From positions 47,147,646 to 47,211,645 of the forward strand of contig CM039508.1 in assembly GCA_022432975.1 (NCBI GenBank): a DNA stretch of 64,000 bases, in the 5' to 3' direction. Below, piece after piece: positions 10,801 through 32,837 of the stretch. This DNA comes from Begonia masoniana (lineage: Eukaryota; Streptophyta; Magnoliopsida; Cucurbitales; Begoniaceae). The notes under the pieces were generated by a model. It was not told the DNA's origin and made no database searches. It saw only the letters and a list, made by a program, of their open reading frames with translations. The translations under genes were made by a program, and so were the position numbers. The stretch's first letter is position 1. The number at the start of each line of letters is the position of its first letter.

Positions 10801-13593
10801 TTTAACAAAGGTGCCTCTTTTTTTTTTTTTCGTACCGACTCTGTCATTAATGCTACTGATTAAGACTTTTATAGCATTTTAGGTTTGTTATTGTTGTCAT
10901 TTTTTATTGATTTGGGCCATAGTTTTTTGGTTGAAAACTAGAACACTGTTGTCAGTTCGACTTTCCTGGATTTCCACATAATAAGCATGATGACATTATC
11001 AAAAGCTGATGAGTGAGTGGGATTTTTCTTGTAGAGTTAATTAATACAAGATACTTTTATCTATTTATTACTGTATAACGTTGTAGTGGGATGAAACTCA
11101 TTGTTCTAGAGATCTGCATCTGCATTTCTTTGCATGGAATGGCCTCTATGTTTGATTATTAGCTGTTTTGAAAAACTTTTTGTTAATATTTAGATGAGAA
11201 GAGGCTAGTCCTATGTGAACAGTTTTTACTATACCTCCTGAATTTTGTCATTCGCAGTTCTACTTTGGTGGCATTTTGTTGTTACATGTTTATTTCTTCA
11301 TATAATGGTGAGGTTTTCTTTAGGTTCAAATATTTAGATGAGAAGAGGCTAGTCCTATGTGAACAGGTTTTACTATACCTCCTGAATTTTGTCATTCGCA
11401 GTTCTACTTTGGTGGCATTTTGTTGTTACATGTTTATTTCTTCATATAATGGTGAGGTTTTCTTTAGGTTCATCCGTAACTGAATGGACAAATGAGGAGG
11501 GGTTACCTCTGTGGCTTGATGAGCGTGCACCTGATGCTGATAATACTCAAGATGGCAAAAGATGGTCATCACAGCCATATTTTTCTTCTCGTTTTCCAGA
11601 ATCTGCTGCTCTACATAGGACATCATCATACCCCGATAAACAACAGCACCAACAATACGTTCACCAGCACTTCTCAAGCGAACCTATTCCACTGCCAAAA
11701 TCATCATTTACTTCACATTCTCCTCTGGGTGGAAGGTTTTTGCATGCTTCACCCAACCAGCATCCAGGGCACTTGAATTCGTCTTATGTTCCAGGTGGAT
11801 CACATGTTCCATTATCTTCAAGTCCTACCCTCTTTTCTAACTCTCAGAATCTGCTACATCATGGTGCACATTATAATGGAAATTTGCCACACTTTTCTGC
11901 TGGTCTCTCGATGAACAATGAATCCCAAAACCAATGGAACAACAAGGGGGGTTTATATCCTGGAGACAAATCGAGTCTATTGAATAGTTTGTTACCCCAA
12001 CAGTTACCTTATCAAAATGGGTTAGTGCCACCACATTTGATGCCACCACCTTTGCAGCAGCAGCAACATCGACCACATCATCCTCTGCAGCCATTGCATG
12101 GAAATCTACCAGCTTTTCCACAAAATATTTCACATCCCCATGTTGCTCCTCGTTCACCGTTAGTAAGCAAGTTTGAAGGAATGCTTGGCTTGCCAGATAT
12201 GAGAGATCAAAGGCCAAGATTCGCACACAAAGGTTGGCAGAACATACATCTTGGTCAGCAGGGCTTTGACAGCAGCACTTATCCGAGTGGTAGTGGGTGG
12301 CCTCGTTTTAAATCCAAGTATATGACAACTGATGAAATTGAGAATATTCTTAGGACGCAACTAGCAGCAACGCATAGTAGTGACCCATATGTAGATGATT
12401 ATTATCACCAAGCTTGTCTGGCAAAAAAATATGCTGGGGCAAAGTTGAGGCATCACTTCAGCCCTACTCAACTAAGGGATCTACCTCCTCATGCTCGTGC
12501 TAATACAGAACCACATGCTTTTCTCCAAGTGGATGCTCTTGGAAGGGTTCCATTCTCATCAATTCGCAGGCCTCGCCCTCTACTAGATGTTGAACCACCA
12601 AGCTCCTCTGTTTCTGGTAGCATTGAACAAAATGTACCCGAGAAGCCCCTTGATCACGAGCCTATGCTAGCAGCTAGAGTGGCAATTGAGGATGGTCTTT
12701 GTCTTCTTCTTGATGTCGATGATATTGACCGTTTCTTACAGTTCAATCAGCTCCCTGACAGCAGAAGTCATTTAAGACACCGAAGACAAGTCATGCTCGA
12801 AGGGTTGGCAGCATCTCTTCACCTAGTTGACCCACTTAGCAAAGATGTCCAGACTGTTGGGCACTTTCCGAAGGATGATTTTGTGTTTTTGAGGTTAGTT
12901 TCCCTACCGAAGGGTCAGAAGCTGCTATCTAGGTATCTCCAGCTGCTCTTTCCCTCTGGGGACCTCATGCGAATAGTCTGCATGGCTATTTTCCGCCATT
13001 TGAGGTATTTGTTTGGTGGCCTTTCCTCGAAAGCAGAAGCAGCGGAGACAACAAATAAACTTGCTAGGGTCGTTTCATCTTGTGTTCGTGGTATGGATCT
13101 TGGTACACTGAGTGCTTGTCTTGCAGCAGTGGTTTGTTCATCAGAGCAGCCCCCGCTTCGCCCTATTGGAAGCCCTTCTGGAGATGGGGCCTCCCTGATT
13201 ATTAGATCTGTTCTTGAAAAAGCAACAGAGCTTCTAACCGATCCTCATGCTGCTACAAACTATAACATAACTCACCGGTCGCTCTGGCAGGCATCTTTTG
13301 ATGAATTCTTTAATCTTCTTACCAAGTATTGTATAAACAAATATGATGGAATTATGCAGAGCTTGCTCATTCAAACTCCAAATGCAGCTCTTGTTGGGTC
13401 GGATGCAGCCAGAGCTATCAGCAAGGAAATGCCAGTTGAGCTGTTGCGAGCTAGTCTTCCACACACGGATGGGCACCAAAGAAAGTTACTAATGGATTTT
13501 GCTCAGCGCTCCATGCCTGTGGTTGGAATTAACAGTAATGGTACGGGGAGCAATGGTGACAATGTGAGTTCAGAGTCAGTACTCAGTCAGTAG
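7893..13593 (+). CDS. PAT1: PAT1 homologue, mRNA decapping activator
   Basis: Five coding exons: 7893-7908, 8686-8819, 9834-9890, 10136-10199 and 11468-13593. All junctions are GT-AG and frame-consistent, giving 798 residues. The N-terminus (ASQYAFFG...VELGGLE) is the conserved plant PAT1 acidic start. [18 protein letters not shown] block opens the last exon. A long Pro/Gln/His-rich disordered region follows, then the helical C-terminal PAT1 domain (from about [20 protein letters not shown] to the end). PAT1 family proteins bridge deadenylated mRNA, the LSM1-7 ring and the DCP2 decapping machinery in cytoplasmic P-bodies. The last exon holds about 89% of the coding sequence. Intron 4 ends in a 144-bp tandem duplication that also copies the 3' splice site. 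Confidence 0.93.
9205..9450. repeat. Short interspersed repeat in PAT1 intron 2
   Basis: A ~48-bp block (TCAACCCACTAGTTTAAGCTT... to AACTTGTCA) occurs at about 9213-9260 and again at 9400-9447. Between them lie ATGGTATCAAAGC and AGTTCGAATCTC, which resemble tRNA-derived box elements of plant SINE-like repeats. A related, more degenerate copy sits in RH1 intron 4 near 46465-46665. Family assignment is uncertain. Confidence 0.5.
11187..11472 (+). repeat. 144-bp tandem duplication covering PAT1 intron 4 3' splice site
   Basis: Positions 11187-11328 and 11331-11472 are almost identical (period 144). Both run from TATTTAGATGAGAAGAGG to TTTTCTTTAGGTTCA. The copy carries the polypyrimidine tract, the AG and the first bases of exon 5. 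Confidence 0.95.
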
Positions 13594-13790
13594 AAAGTTA
13601 GGCACGTGTTTATATTCTTCAAGAAAATGAAGTCTAATGGGATGTCTCAGCATATGGTTGAAGACTTCACAGAGACTTCACCTCTCTGCTTAAACAAATG
13701 TGGGAGAGCAAAGGTTATGTGCCTTGTAAGTTTTTATGAGTATGGAATTTCTAACAATTCACAGTTCTTGTTACTGCTTAAGAAAAATAT
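13594..13790 (+). other. PAT1 3' UTR
   Basis: Sequence directly after the PAT1 stop, with no gene. It continues into the tandem duplication that follows, so the natural polyadenylation site may be duplicated as well. Confidence 0.5.
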
Positions 13791-14732
13791 ACAAGCAGGC
13801 CATTGATGGAATTTTCATGGGACATTTTTCCCCCTTTTTTTTTCCCAGTTTAGAGGGAGCTTTTTTGTTGCTCTTAGTTGGCGGTGCTGCATGATAATAG
13901 GTCGTGTAGAGGCAGGGGAACTAGAATGTATAGGCTCTTTTCCCATGTTCCTCGGTATTAAAATGAAAGGAGGTGGGATAGATTTTGTTTGCCTGCTTCT
14001 ACATATATTCGTGTCCATAACTTTTGTGCCCTTTTCAGTTTCAAGTCTTATTTTCATTTTTCCTCATTGAAATAGCATTTTCAGTGATTAGAAAGCTTAT
14101 TGTACTCTACAATGGCGGCTCCTTTTCTTTCGGCCGGTTGTACTACTAGTATGCTGTAGTAATATGATGATGATTTGGAGTACTGATGGGTGAATATTAT
14201 TATAAAATGAGATCAATCTGTTGGGAATAAAATGGAGAAGAAGAATGAGGTGTTTGGGAATACAAGCAGGCCATTGATGGAATTTTCATGGGACATTTTT
14301 TCCCCTTTTTTTTTCCCGAGTTTAGAGGGGGCTTTTTTGTTGCTCTTAGTTGGCGGTGCTGCATGATAATAGGTGGTGTAGAGGCAGGGGAACTAGAATG
14401 TACAGGCACTTTTCCCATGTTCCTCGGTATTAAAATGAAAGGAGGTGGGATAGATTTTGTTTGCGTGCTTCTACATCTATTCGTGTCCATAACTTTTGTG
14501 CCCTTTTCAGTTTCAAGTCTTATTTTCATTTTTCCTCGTTGAAATATAGCATTTTCAGTGATTAGAAAGCTTATTGTACTCTACAATGGCTCCTTTTCTT
14601 TTGGCCGGTTGTACTACTAGTATGCAGTAGTAATATGATATGATGATTTGCAGTACTGATGGGTGAATATTATTATAAAATGAGATCAATCTGTTGGGAA
14701 TAAAATGGAGAAGAAGAATGAGGTGTTTGGGA
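13791..14732. repeat. 471-bp tandem duplication downstream of PAT1
   Basis: Two copies, 13791-14261 and 14262-14732, both start ACAAGCAGGCCATTGATGG and end GAGGTGTTTGGGA. They differ by only a few substitutions and small indels (for example one copy has an extra GGCGG near 14111), so the duplication is recent. No coding sequence is involved; similar minus-strand ORFs in the copies are chance readings. Confidence 0.95.
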
Positions 14733-14975
14733 GGAGAACATATTAGTGGAGTGTTTGTTGAAAGATATATTTTATTGAGAATAGAGAAGGGAAGTGGAGT
14801 GAAGAGAGCATGATTGCAGACTTCTTCTGCATATTAGTATTCTGCATTAGGCGTATGGAGTCCGAGCTTTTCGGGTGTTTCCCGAAACTTATAGATTATG
14901 GATTGTTGTTATTTTGCATTTTGGAGTCTGTAATTGAGACCAAGTGATATCAGAGCCGATCCAAACATGGACCGG
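14692..14975 (+). mobile_element. LTR-end remnant with primer-binding-like site
   Basis: The block begins TGTTGGGAATAAAATGG and runs to GAGACCAAG. It is followed by TGATATCAGAGCC at about 14946-14958, one base off the initiator-tRNA primer site, and then a gag-like opening (ACATGGACCGGAAAGGATGG). This resembles a 5' LTR plus primer site. No partner LTR is seen, so it is a truncated fragment. The first ~40 bp also occur at the end of the first 471-bp copy. Confidence 0.45.
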
Positions 14976-15289
14976 AAAGGATGGCAAAAGTCCTGCCGGA
15001 ATGAACGCAGATCTTTCCATCAGAGAATGTTACATTATTAACCAATTCAACCAACAAGACAGGCGCGATTACTATGAACCTCAAAACATGTTCTTCAATT
15101 ACTTATTTTTTAGTGGTATCATTAATTGTGTTTTGTTTATTATCTTAAGATATTCTCAAACAATAATCGGTACAATTAATATTTTTAAGAGAGTAAATAT
15201 AATATTTATATAGAAAATAAAATAAAATAATTAGGAATAAGAAATAGTAATAAATTAAAAAATGGGTGGAAAACTCTAAACACCCGCAA

Positions 15290-15774
15290 GCAATTAGCAA
15301 AGGTTACCTTATCGGATAAAACGCATTCGACAGGCGGAGTCGGAGAGACGGCCAACAGTAGTCCCCGCAAACACCCAAATTCCCCACCTTCACTTTCCTT
15401 TTCCATCATCCGCTTCTCTCTCTCTCTCTCTTCTTTTTGGTCCAATAAACTGTTGCCATTGCTCAGTCTGCTATTACCAGCTCAGAGACGTAAGATTGTT
15501 GCCTCTGTGAGTTTGTTGGTTTTGGAGCTGTTGATTGTCACCACTTTTTTTTTTTTTTATTAAGATTGATGTATGCATGTTTGTTTGTTTCTTCCTCGGC
15601 CACTGCTGGTGTTTCGTATCTATCCGTTAAGCATTCAATTTTGCTTCTCGGCTAGCGATATGTTAAAATTCAGCGTCGACAGTGAGAAACTATGCGTAGA
15701 TTTCGTATATGGCATGGGACTTTTGTTTGATGAGTTATTCTGGGTATTTTGAGTAGTTGTGGAGGGATAGCCTC
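15290..15774 (+). promoter_or_regulatory. FUG1 promoter and 5' UTR region
   Basis: A CT-rich patch (TCCGCTTCTCTCTCTCTCTC, 15409-15428) precedes the likely transcription start, as in many plant core promoters. Downstream sequence up to 15774 is a T-rich leader that may contain a 5' UTR intron (an AG precedes the start codon closely at 15790). No TATA box is convincing. Confidence 0.4.
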
Positions 15775-25364
<9,590 letters not shown>

Positions 25365-27245
25365 AGGAATTATGCTGCCATTAAAATTCTCCCTTCTTCA
25401 GATAAGATAATGGCATCTAAGCATCAAAGGGCTCTCTCCTTCTGTCCAATGCCATTATGCACCTCGCTCTTTATAGTGCTCAAAAGGAATAACGAGGTAG
25501 TGAATAATCTCGCCTCGGCCGATTCCACCGTCGACGCTCTTGTTTCCGAGCTTTCACCGAGTTTACAAATTCATTGCTGCAATCCAATCGCTGTAAATAG
25601 TCGCTCGAGTTGGATCTCGGGTTTCTATCATGAAGATCTCGTATTTTTTTTTTTTTTTTTGCTCGAGTTCTTTCCAAGTCAGTGGAATGAGATGTACCTA
25701 AGTATAATTGAATTTGGAGGAATAAATATTTAAATAAATGAATGAATATTATATATTATCATGTCATAACGTAAGATTATACTGCAAACCATTACTCTTA
25801 GAAATTTCAATTTGTTTTTTTAATTAAATTTATTTATAATTTTTTAGGTCAATTCGTAATATAGTGAGATTAAAATTTAATTTGGGTGTAGCGTAAAATT
25901 TTTAAATTAATTTTTTTCAAATTGAAACTTTAATTTGAAAATTCTAAAAAAAAATTCAATTTGATTTATCAAATTACGTTTAAAATCGAGCGTTAAAAAT
26001 CTTAATATCAAAATATTTGAAAGCTTTTAAAACAAAGTTCAAACATCAATAGCTTTGTCAAACTTGAAATAAATGCAGACTTGAAACTATTCGTAAAATT
26101 TTATTAACGATAATCAACATAATTTATTCACAGTTTCAACTGAAATGAAAATGAAATATCATCAAAAACTGAAATGAAAATGAAATATCATCGAAAACTG
26201 AAACATACTAATTTAAACTCGTTTCTTCGACCCAAAAATATTTTCTTCTTCAGTATGCTTGTTTGCCTCTGAAGGTTCTCGGTCAAAGTCATTTTTTCGT
26301 CAAATAAAAACTCATTTACATCACAAAATTACAGATTATGAGAATAATTCAACAAGCGAAAACAAGTGCAGGTGAAAATTAACATTATATTTTACCCAAA
26401 CCTGACTTAACAGCTACATATTGATTGGATCTCATTTTCCAACCTTATTTCAGATTTAGTTATCTCATTGTCTTTCAGAATTTGTCATCTCATTTTCTTT
26501 TAGACATAATCATCTCGTTTTCGTTTAGACGTAGCCATCTCATTTTCGTTCAATCTTAGTTATCTCATTATCGTTCAGGCTTTGCTATCACATAACTTTC
26601 AGTCAGTTCCATCATATTCATACACATACAAAATGTCATACCAATTTTATCTTTATACAATTCTATGTCAATGACTAAATATACGTTGTCAAATATCGAA
26701 TCATGTAATAAGATAACTATAAAAAAAATAGCATAGATTTTGCGATGTAAGGTCATAGCCAAAACGTTGAAAACGTAGTATTTTCACTTACCTGGATTCT
26801 GAGAGATTAGGGTTATCGAGATTTTTTCAAGATTCCAAATAATATAATGCCTAAAAAATATTTTATATTAAATTCTCACTTGAAATAAATCTAATTTCAT
26901 AATATATTCTTAGGTCGGTTAAGGTCATTGAGATCGATTCGAATAACTTCCAGGACTTTTTCTACCTAAATAAAATATTTGATATCAATTTCAGACTTAA
27001 TAATCTAATTTCAGAAGAATTTAATCAAAAACTCTTTACTGGTTTATCCTTAGAACGGTTTGGTCGGATTAAGATCGTTTCAGATAGCTTTTAGTCGAAT
27101 TTGACGGTTCGAAAGCAATTTGATTCGATTTGGGTCAATATTGATCGAAATTGGGGTTAGGCCCAGTTCAATTGGACCAGATTTAATTCGGTTGGACCGA
27201 TTTTGATTCCTCATTCTTCCTCCTTTCCATTGAAAGTTTCTTTGC
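25365..27245. other. Intergenic AT-rich region with degenerate 25-bp repeats
   Basis: The FUG1 3' UTR occupies the first few hundred bases. At about 26429-26610 a degenerate 25-bp unit starting ATCTCATTTTC is repeated roughly six times. A short duplicated block (TGAAAATGAAATATCATC) lies at about 26147-26190. No gene is seen. Confidence 0.6.
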
Positions 27246-27565
27246 TCTGTTATTCCTATTGCAGTAGCGGATATTATGGTCGCAATGTGGTTTTGTTGAA
27301 TCCAGTGATTGAGAAGTTCAAGTCAAGTTAGGGATATACTAGCTTGAATTCCAACATGTTTCGCGACACAACAACCAACATCACTTTGGGATTAGGATTC
27401 GATGAGAAGACGAACGATCATAAAATTACAAGAATTATAATTTCAAAACACAAGAACGTGCTATCTCCTCAAGTTGAGATTTACTCTTCGAGGACAGATT
27501 CATTGCAACAAGTAATTTTTATCGTTAATTTTGAACGACTGAACGTCGCAAGCCATCTGCTCTAA
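27246..27565 (+). pseudogene. F-box protein fragment (F-box-associated part)
   Basis: This stretch is clearly related to 40487-40740: both encode DTTT, LGFD, ISKHKN/ISKYKN, SPQVEIYS and TDS in the same order. It lacks an F-box and carries an early stop (TTTTGTTGAATCC), so it is a relic of a tandem paralogue of the split F-box pseudogene downstream. Confidence 0.7.
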
Positions 27566-28869
27566 GTCAAAAGCCTGAAGTGAAGTTAGTGAACTAGTGA
27601 AATTGGAGGCTCCGGTTTCGGGATTTTGGTATTTGGAGCGTGAACTGGACCGGAACCGACGAGATTTTTAGTGGGAGGATCGGTCCAGGACTGAATAACT
27701 TGGATGACAGACCAAAACCGGACCGAAACCTTCAATCTGGTCCAGTTCCCGATTCCAGGTCCGGTCTTGCCTACCCTACAAGAAACACAGACGAGGACTT
27801 GCCAAAGGAGAGGACTCTTCGTCTGTCTCTTCCAACCCTAAGAATTTATCAAGGTATAACGCCGTCGATTAACGTCGTTCCGGTCGATGTCGTTCTCGAA
27901 ATCATGGTTATGCTACAGGTGAAATCCTTGATCAGATTCAGGATAATTTTTAAATCATTTTTCTCCATTACAGCTGCTCCAAACTTCATCAACTCCCACC
28001 TCGCTCTTTCTAGAGCATCCGAATACGCCGCACTGACCTCATGGTTTTTGAATCCTCCATCTTCCATCGCCAATCTTGACAAATCCTTTTTTGAGGTTCT
28101 TCGGCCTGAAATTCCCTTTTCTTTCTCCTCTCAATCCGAGCTTCAATTTGGCGTCAAATGCTTTTACTTTTTTGGAGGGTTCTGGTGTACAACACCGAAC
28201 CGGAATCGGTGAAATCGATCCGGATCGAGTCGGTTTTGAGCAAATAAAATCAACATTCGGTTCTATTTTGTAGGAACCGAATTTATTGGTTCGATTTTTG
28301 GTTGGGATCCTTCAGAACCGACACTAACCGAACCGACCAACTAAGGTTTTCCTGAAAAACCAATTTCAAACCCTAGTTTTTTTAAAAAAACAACCGGTCC
28401 ACCTTCACCTATAAAATTTAAAATCAATCGTATAAGTTCTAAGCCCTAAATTTCTTCGCCCTCTACTCTGAAGTCTGAACTCTCATCTCTCTGGCCCGAC
28501 AGGCGACAGGGCTTTCGTTCCCTCGGCCTCGACAGTCGACAACATTTCGAAGCTTGACTCTCTGGCTTGTGGCTACTGCTGTTTTTTTTTCCCACTCGGC
28601 AGTCGGCACTAGGTACGTTCTATTCTGAGTATTCTCTATCATTTTATTATTCTACTTCTAATGGTTTTTTTCTTTTTGCGATAACTGGTCGATGATGTAT
28701 GTTTGTGTTGTTGCTGTTGAAATTTGAATTAGCAAGAATCTGTTTTTACTGTTTTTTGTTTTTGCAATCTGCTTAATTTGTTGCAATCTGTTTAATTTTT
28801 TTTTTTGCAAGCTGTTGAACTCAGAATTAGCAAGAAGCTGTTTTTTTTTTTTTTTTTTTGGAATCTGTT

Positions 28870-29811
28870 TGAAAGATCAAGGTTAAGTGACTCGGTGTTA
28901 TAAAGTGTTATAACACTTCGTGTGACACCAGTTATAAATACGATATAGAACAATATTAAAATGCGGAAATTAACGACACAAGAGATTGTTAACGCAGTTC
29001 GGCAAACAGCCTACATCTGCGGGGCCACGCCCAGATATGAAAACATTTCACGAGTTCAAAACAAGGTTACAAGACACTCGGACTAAAACAAAATAAGACT
29101 CCCTCTTACATTTGATGTCACCTCTTTCAACCTTCACTGGTGAAACTGTTTTGCGAGCTCCCCTCGACTTAAGTATGACAAGCTTCCCTTGCCCACGATA
29201 AAGATGACAATCACAAGAATAAACTCCTATGACACTGTCTGTGACGCTTGACAATGTCTTAGGATATGATCACCCAGAAAGGACTTCAACAAACCAGTCT
29301 TAGACAAGACTGAATCAATTAATCACATACACCACACAGAAAACGTGGGTGAAGAAATAAAGACGCCAGATCAATAGAGAAACTCAAACACTCAAGAACA
29401 ATAGCGTCGGCACATTTGAACATAAGAAGAAAAGACTTTTATATCAAGTGCAAGGTGCAGATCTGTTTCTCTCCCAATATCTTCTCGAAACAGACTTTTC
29501 ATTCAAAAAGATCTTATCACATAAAGTCAGCATTAATATCTAAATAACTCTGCCTGGTAAGGTTGCCGCAGAGACACTTTCAATGACACTTCAGTAAAGT
29601 ATCTCAAATAATTAGGGATATGAACCATGTTTGTTACGATTCCTTTTCAAGTAGATCATATTTGAATTGATGAAATATTCTGCCAAATATTATCGCCAAA
29701 ATAGAAGGATAGAATAATATATATTCTAAAAGAATATAATATCCAAAAAGATATTTAACCAAACATAATCTTTTGCCAAAAATATAATGCCAACACACAA
29801 CAGCATTAACA
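28870..29811 (-). repeat. 3' LTR of the Sirevirus-like element
   Basis: 942 bp, TG...CA ended on the minus strand (TGTTAATGC... to ...ATCTTTCA). A direct-repeat partner lies at 39219-40156. The two differ at scattered sites, so the insertion is not very recent. Confidence 0.92.
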
Positions 29812-30333
29812 ATCTCCCCCTTTGGCATTTTTGGCAAAACATAACTCCCCCTGAAGGAGAGAATTCGAAACTTCCCCTGAATGAGAAATTCTTGACACAA
29901 TCCGATCAATATAATGTCACTTCAAATAATAGCACCATAAGAAGAAACATCCACAGCAGAATAGAAACAGTCAATCAAAGATACTGTCTCCAACTCAAAA
30001 AAAATATCCAAACTACTCCAAACTACTCCCCCTTTTTGCCATAAAAAGACAAACGGGAACAAATATGTTCAATCAAGCCATAGTTAAGCAAGTGCATAGA
30101 ATCCAGCAACCAAAAATACTGAACGAAGTATCATAGAAAATACTGACATGCATCTAACCAGATTTATCAAAGGAATCAGAATGTGCTTCAGAGACATTTT
30201 GTGTAACATTTTCAGGAGATGAGGCTCCAGAGGGTGATTTCGCCTGTTCAGGACCTTGAGCCATTGGATTGGAAGAATTCTTGACAGCTGAATGGTGAAC
30301 AAGTTCATCGAGCAGATCAGACAGAACCTTCTT

Positions 30334-31755
30334 TCAAGTGTCTAGGGCCTGCAATTCATCTTTGATAATCTTAATAGTACGAGAAAGAATGCTCTTCTCA
30401 ACAACATCCTCAGACTCAGGTACATTGTGTAAGTCATCAATATGTCCACCTGTCCTAAGTTTATAACTTATCTGGATTTCCTCACGATCCATAGTTAGAT
30501 TATCCGAAACATTCAAAGAAATCTGTTGAGTGTATAGGATACCAAAAATTAGACAAGGAAAGGGTAAGGAAGACCTGCTGTGCTTTCCATCAATATGCTT
30601 CAATATTTGGTCAAAGACAAACTGACCAATGTCAAATGGAATGCCAGTCCCAATTTGAAAGAGTAACCTGGCCATCTTTTTATTGATACCAGTGGCATGA
30701 GATGATGGAAGCCAATTTCTGATAGCAATTTTGTGGAGAATTGCAAATTTGGCAGTAAGCTGAGAGGCAGGAAAATCTTTTGCACGAGGCCAAAGTTGTC
30801 TAACACCGCCTGTGACGCTCGAGATGATATTGTCAAAATCAGGTGTAAAAGGTTCCGAGTCAGTCCAAAAGCTTTCAATATAGGTGTTGATAATGGAAGG
30901 ACTGAATTCGAATAATGAGCCTCTCAAAAATACGTGTCTAAAATCAGAATGTCCTTGGTCAATAATCGAAGAAGTCAGATTGCAATAGAATTCATGAATA
31001 ATTTGAGCAGAGAAGGGTTTTAGCCCTTTGAAAGTCCTCCCGAGACCTTGACTAATCAGGAGATTTACAAGATCATTACATTCTTTAAAATCTACCATAT
31101 GAATATTCCTTTCACTCCAGATACTCTTCTTTGACACAATACTCCAGAGACCAGCATTAAAAGGTGTTCTAAAAATATCAGATTTTGCAGGGGATTTAGA
31201 GGATTTACTGGGCTTTTTGTGAGACACTTTTCTTGACACTTTCTTTGGACTTGAAATGGTAGGTGAGGGCATTGGAGCCTTGCTTTTTTCTTTCCTTTCA
31301 GTTTTGGCCCGAGACTTAAGAACAATTCTTCTAGGAGGTTTATTCATCAATCTAGCAGACTTTCTCGGAGATGACACTTTCTTCTCCGAACCTTTTGGAC
31401 TGTTTTCTTCCCCAGAAGATAAAGATTGAATTTCAGCAATACTATCCCATTCTGTATCAGACGATTCTTGATCAACAAGAGAAGGTGCGGTTTTTCTTTT
31501 TGAAGGAGTTACAACCTGTGAGCGAACCCTGGGTGGTCCATAGGAAACTTTCAAATGTTTCAAACGCGCCAGAGGATCCTGGCTTGTACTGCCCACATCA
31601 CCAGAAGGTTTGTACTGGCTAATGGGGACTGCATCAATAACATCCAGAAAGAATTCCTCAGAGGGAACCGATTGCGTACCTGTTCTGCGAATCTGGCTGT
31701 GAGACAGAGGCTCACTATCAGTCGAATCACCACTGTAGTCTACTAAGTTTGCCAT
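30334..31755 (-). pseudogene. Envelope-position ORF of Sirevirus, left copy, truncated
   Basis: The start codon MANLVDYSG is at 31755. The frame is open for 473 residues and ends at a TGA where the right-arm copy has CGA. Past this stop the frame continues for about 60 more codons, so one nonsense change truncates it. The N-terminal third is Ser/Lys-rich and disordered. The remainder (from about FRTPFNAGLW) is a globular region resembling the domain called 'putative plant transposon protein'. Function is unknown. Sireviruses often carry such an extra ORF after pol, sometimes called envelope-like. There is no clear signal peptide or fusion motif. Confidence 0.75.
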
Positions 31756-32177
31756 AGATGAGCAGGAATAGAAGCTTGCGAAGACCAGAGAGCACAAAAG
31801 GCAGAGAGAAGCTTAGCGCAAATTTGAAAATCCGAAGCAGTAAGAAGGTGAAAAGGGTTTTCACCAATTTGGGGAAATAACACTTTGAATAATAAAATCT
31901 AAAAATTCCATAAATATATCGTATTTCGCATATTTTCAAAAATTCCGCCAAATCTTCATAAATATTATGGAAATAACCATAATTTCATACATAAATTGAG
32001 AAATAAACTCAATTATTCATATAGGAGGCATAAATCTTCATTGATCAACACATGATTCTTGCATGACGAAGAAGACCAGAAAATAGCAGAGTAATTGCCC
32101 CTTTTATTTATTTATTTTTTATTTATTTTTTTTTATTTAAGAATGCAAAAATGAAAAGAAACTCACAGGTACTTTCT

Positions 32178-32837
32178 TCAGAGAATACAAAGGCCCAGAG
32201 CTGACCTTAGTTCTTCAAATCTCAAGCTATCTAATGCCTTTGTAAAGACATCTGCTATTTGCTTTTCTGTTGTCACATGCTCCAAGATGATAGTTTTGTC
32301 TTCAACTAGTGATCAAATGAAGTGATGTCTGATGTCAATATGTTTTGTACGAGAGTGCTGAACAGGATTCTTCGAAATATTGATCGCACTCATATTATCG
32401 CAATAAAGTGTCATGACATTCTGTGTAACACCATAATCTTTTAGCATTTGCTTCATCCATAGAAGTTGGGTACAGCTACTGCCAGCTGCAATGTATTCTG
32501 CCTCGGCAGTTGAGAGAGATATCGAATTTTGTTTCTTGCTAAACCATGAAACCAAATTATTTCCCAAGTAAAAACATCCACCAGATGTACTTTTTCTATC
32601 ATCAGCACTTCCAGCCCAATCAGCATCACAGTACCCTACAAGATTTGTGTTAGTGTCAAAAGAATACCAGATTCCATATTCGGTTGTGCCACAGATATAT
32701 TTTAGAATGCGTTTCACTGACGCTAGGTGTGACGCTTTAGGATTTGCTTGAAACCGAGCGCATAGACCAACACTATAGCAAATATCCGGTCTGCTAGCTG
32801 TAAGATATAAGAGGCTCCCAATCATACTCCTGTACAT
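32178..32837 (-). pseudogene. Copia RNase H domain, left copy
   Basis: The stretch [18 protein letters not shown], the GYCDADWAGSADDRKSTSGG block and the LSTAEAEYIA motif identify the C-terminal Ty1/copia RNase H. The frame stops at TGA (32313-32315) where the right-arm copy has CGA, with the rest (SLVEDKTIILEH... to LGLCIL) still readable after it. It is also out of frame with the upstream reverse transcriptase because of a small indel near 32840. Confidence 0.85.

Noticed and set aside
11389..11467. N-terminal extension of the PAT1 last exon ORF
   Set aside because: This is intron sequence from the tandem duplication; the conserved exon starts at 11468 after TTTAG.
13815..14529. Two similar minus-strand ORFs (80 and 109 aa)
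   Set aside because: Their similarity is due to the 471-bp tandem duplication of PAT1 3' flank; no family, and both are antisense to UTR.
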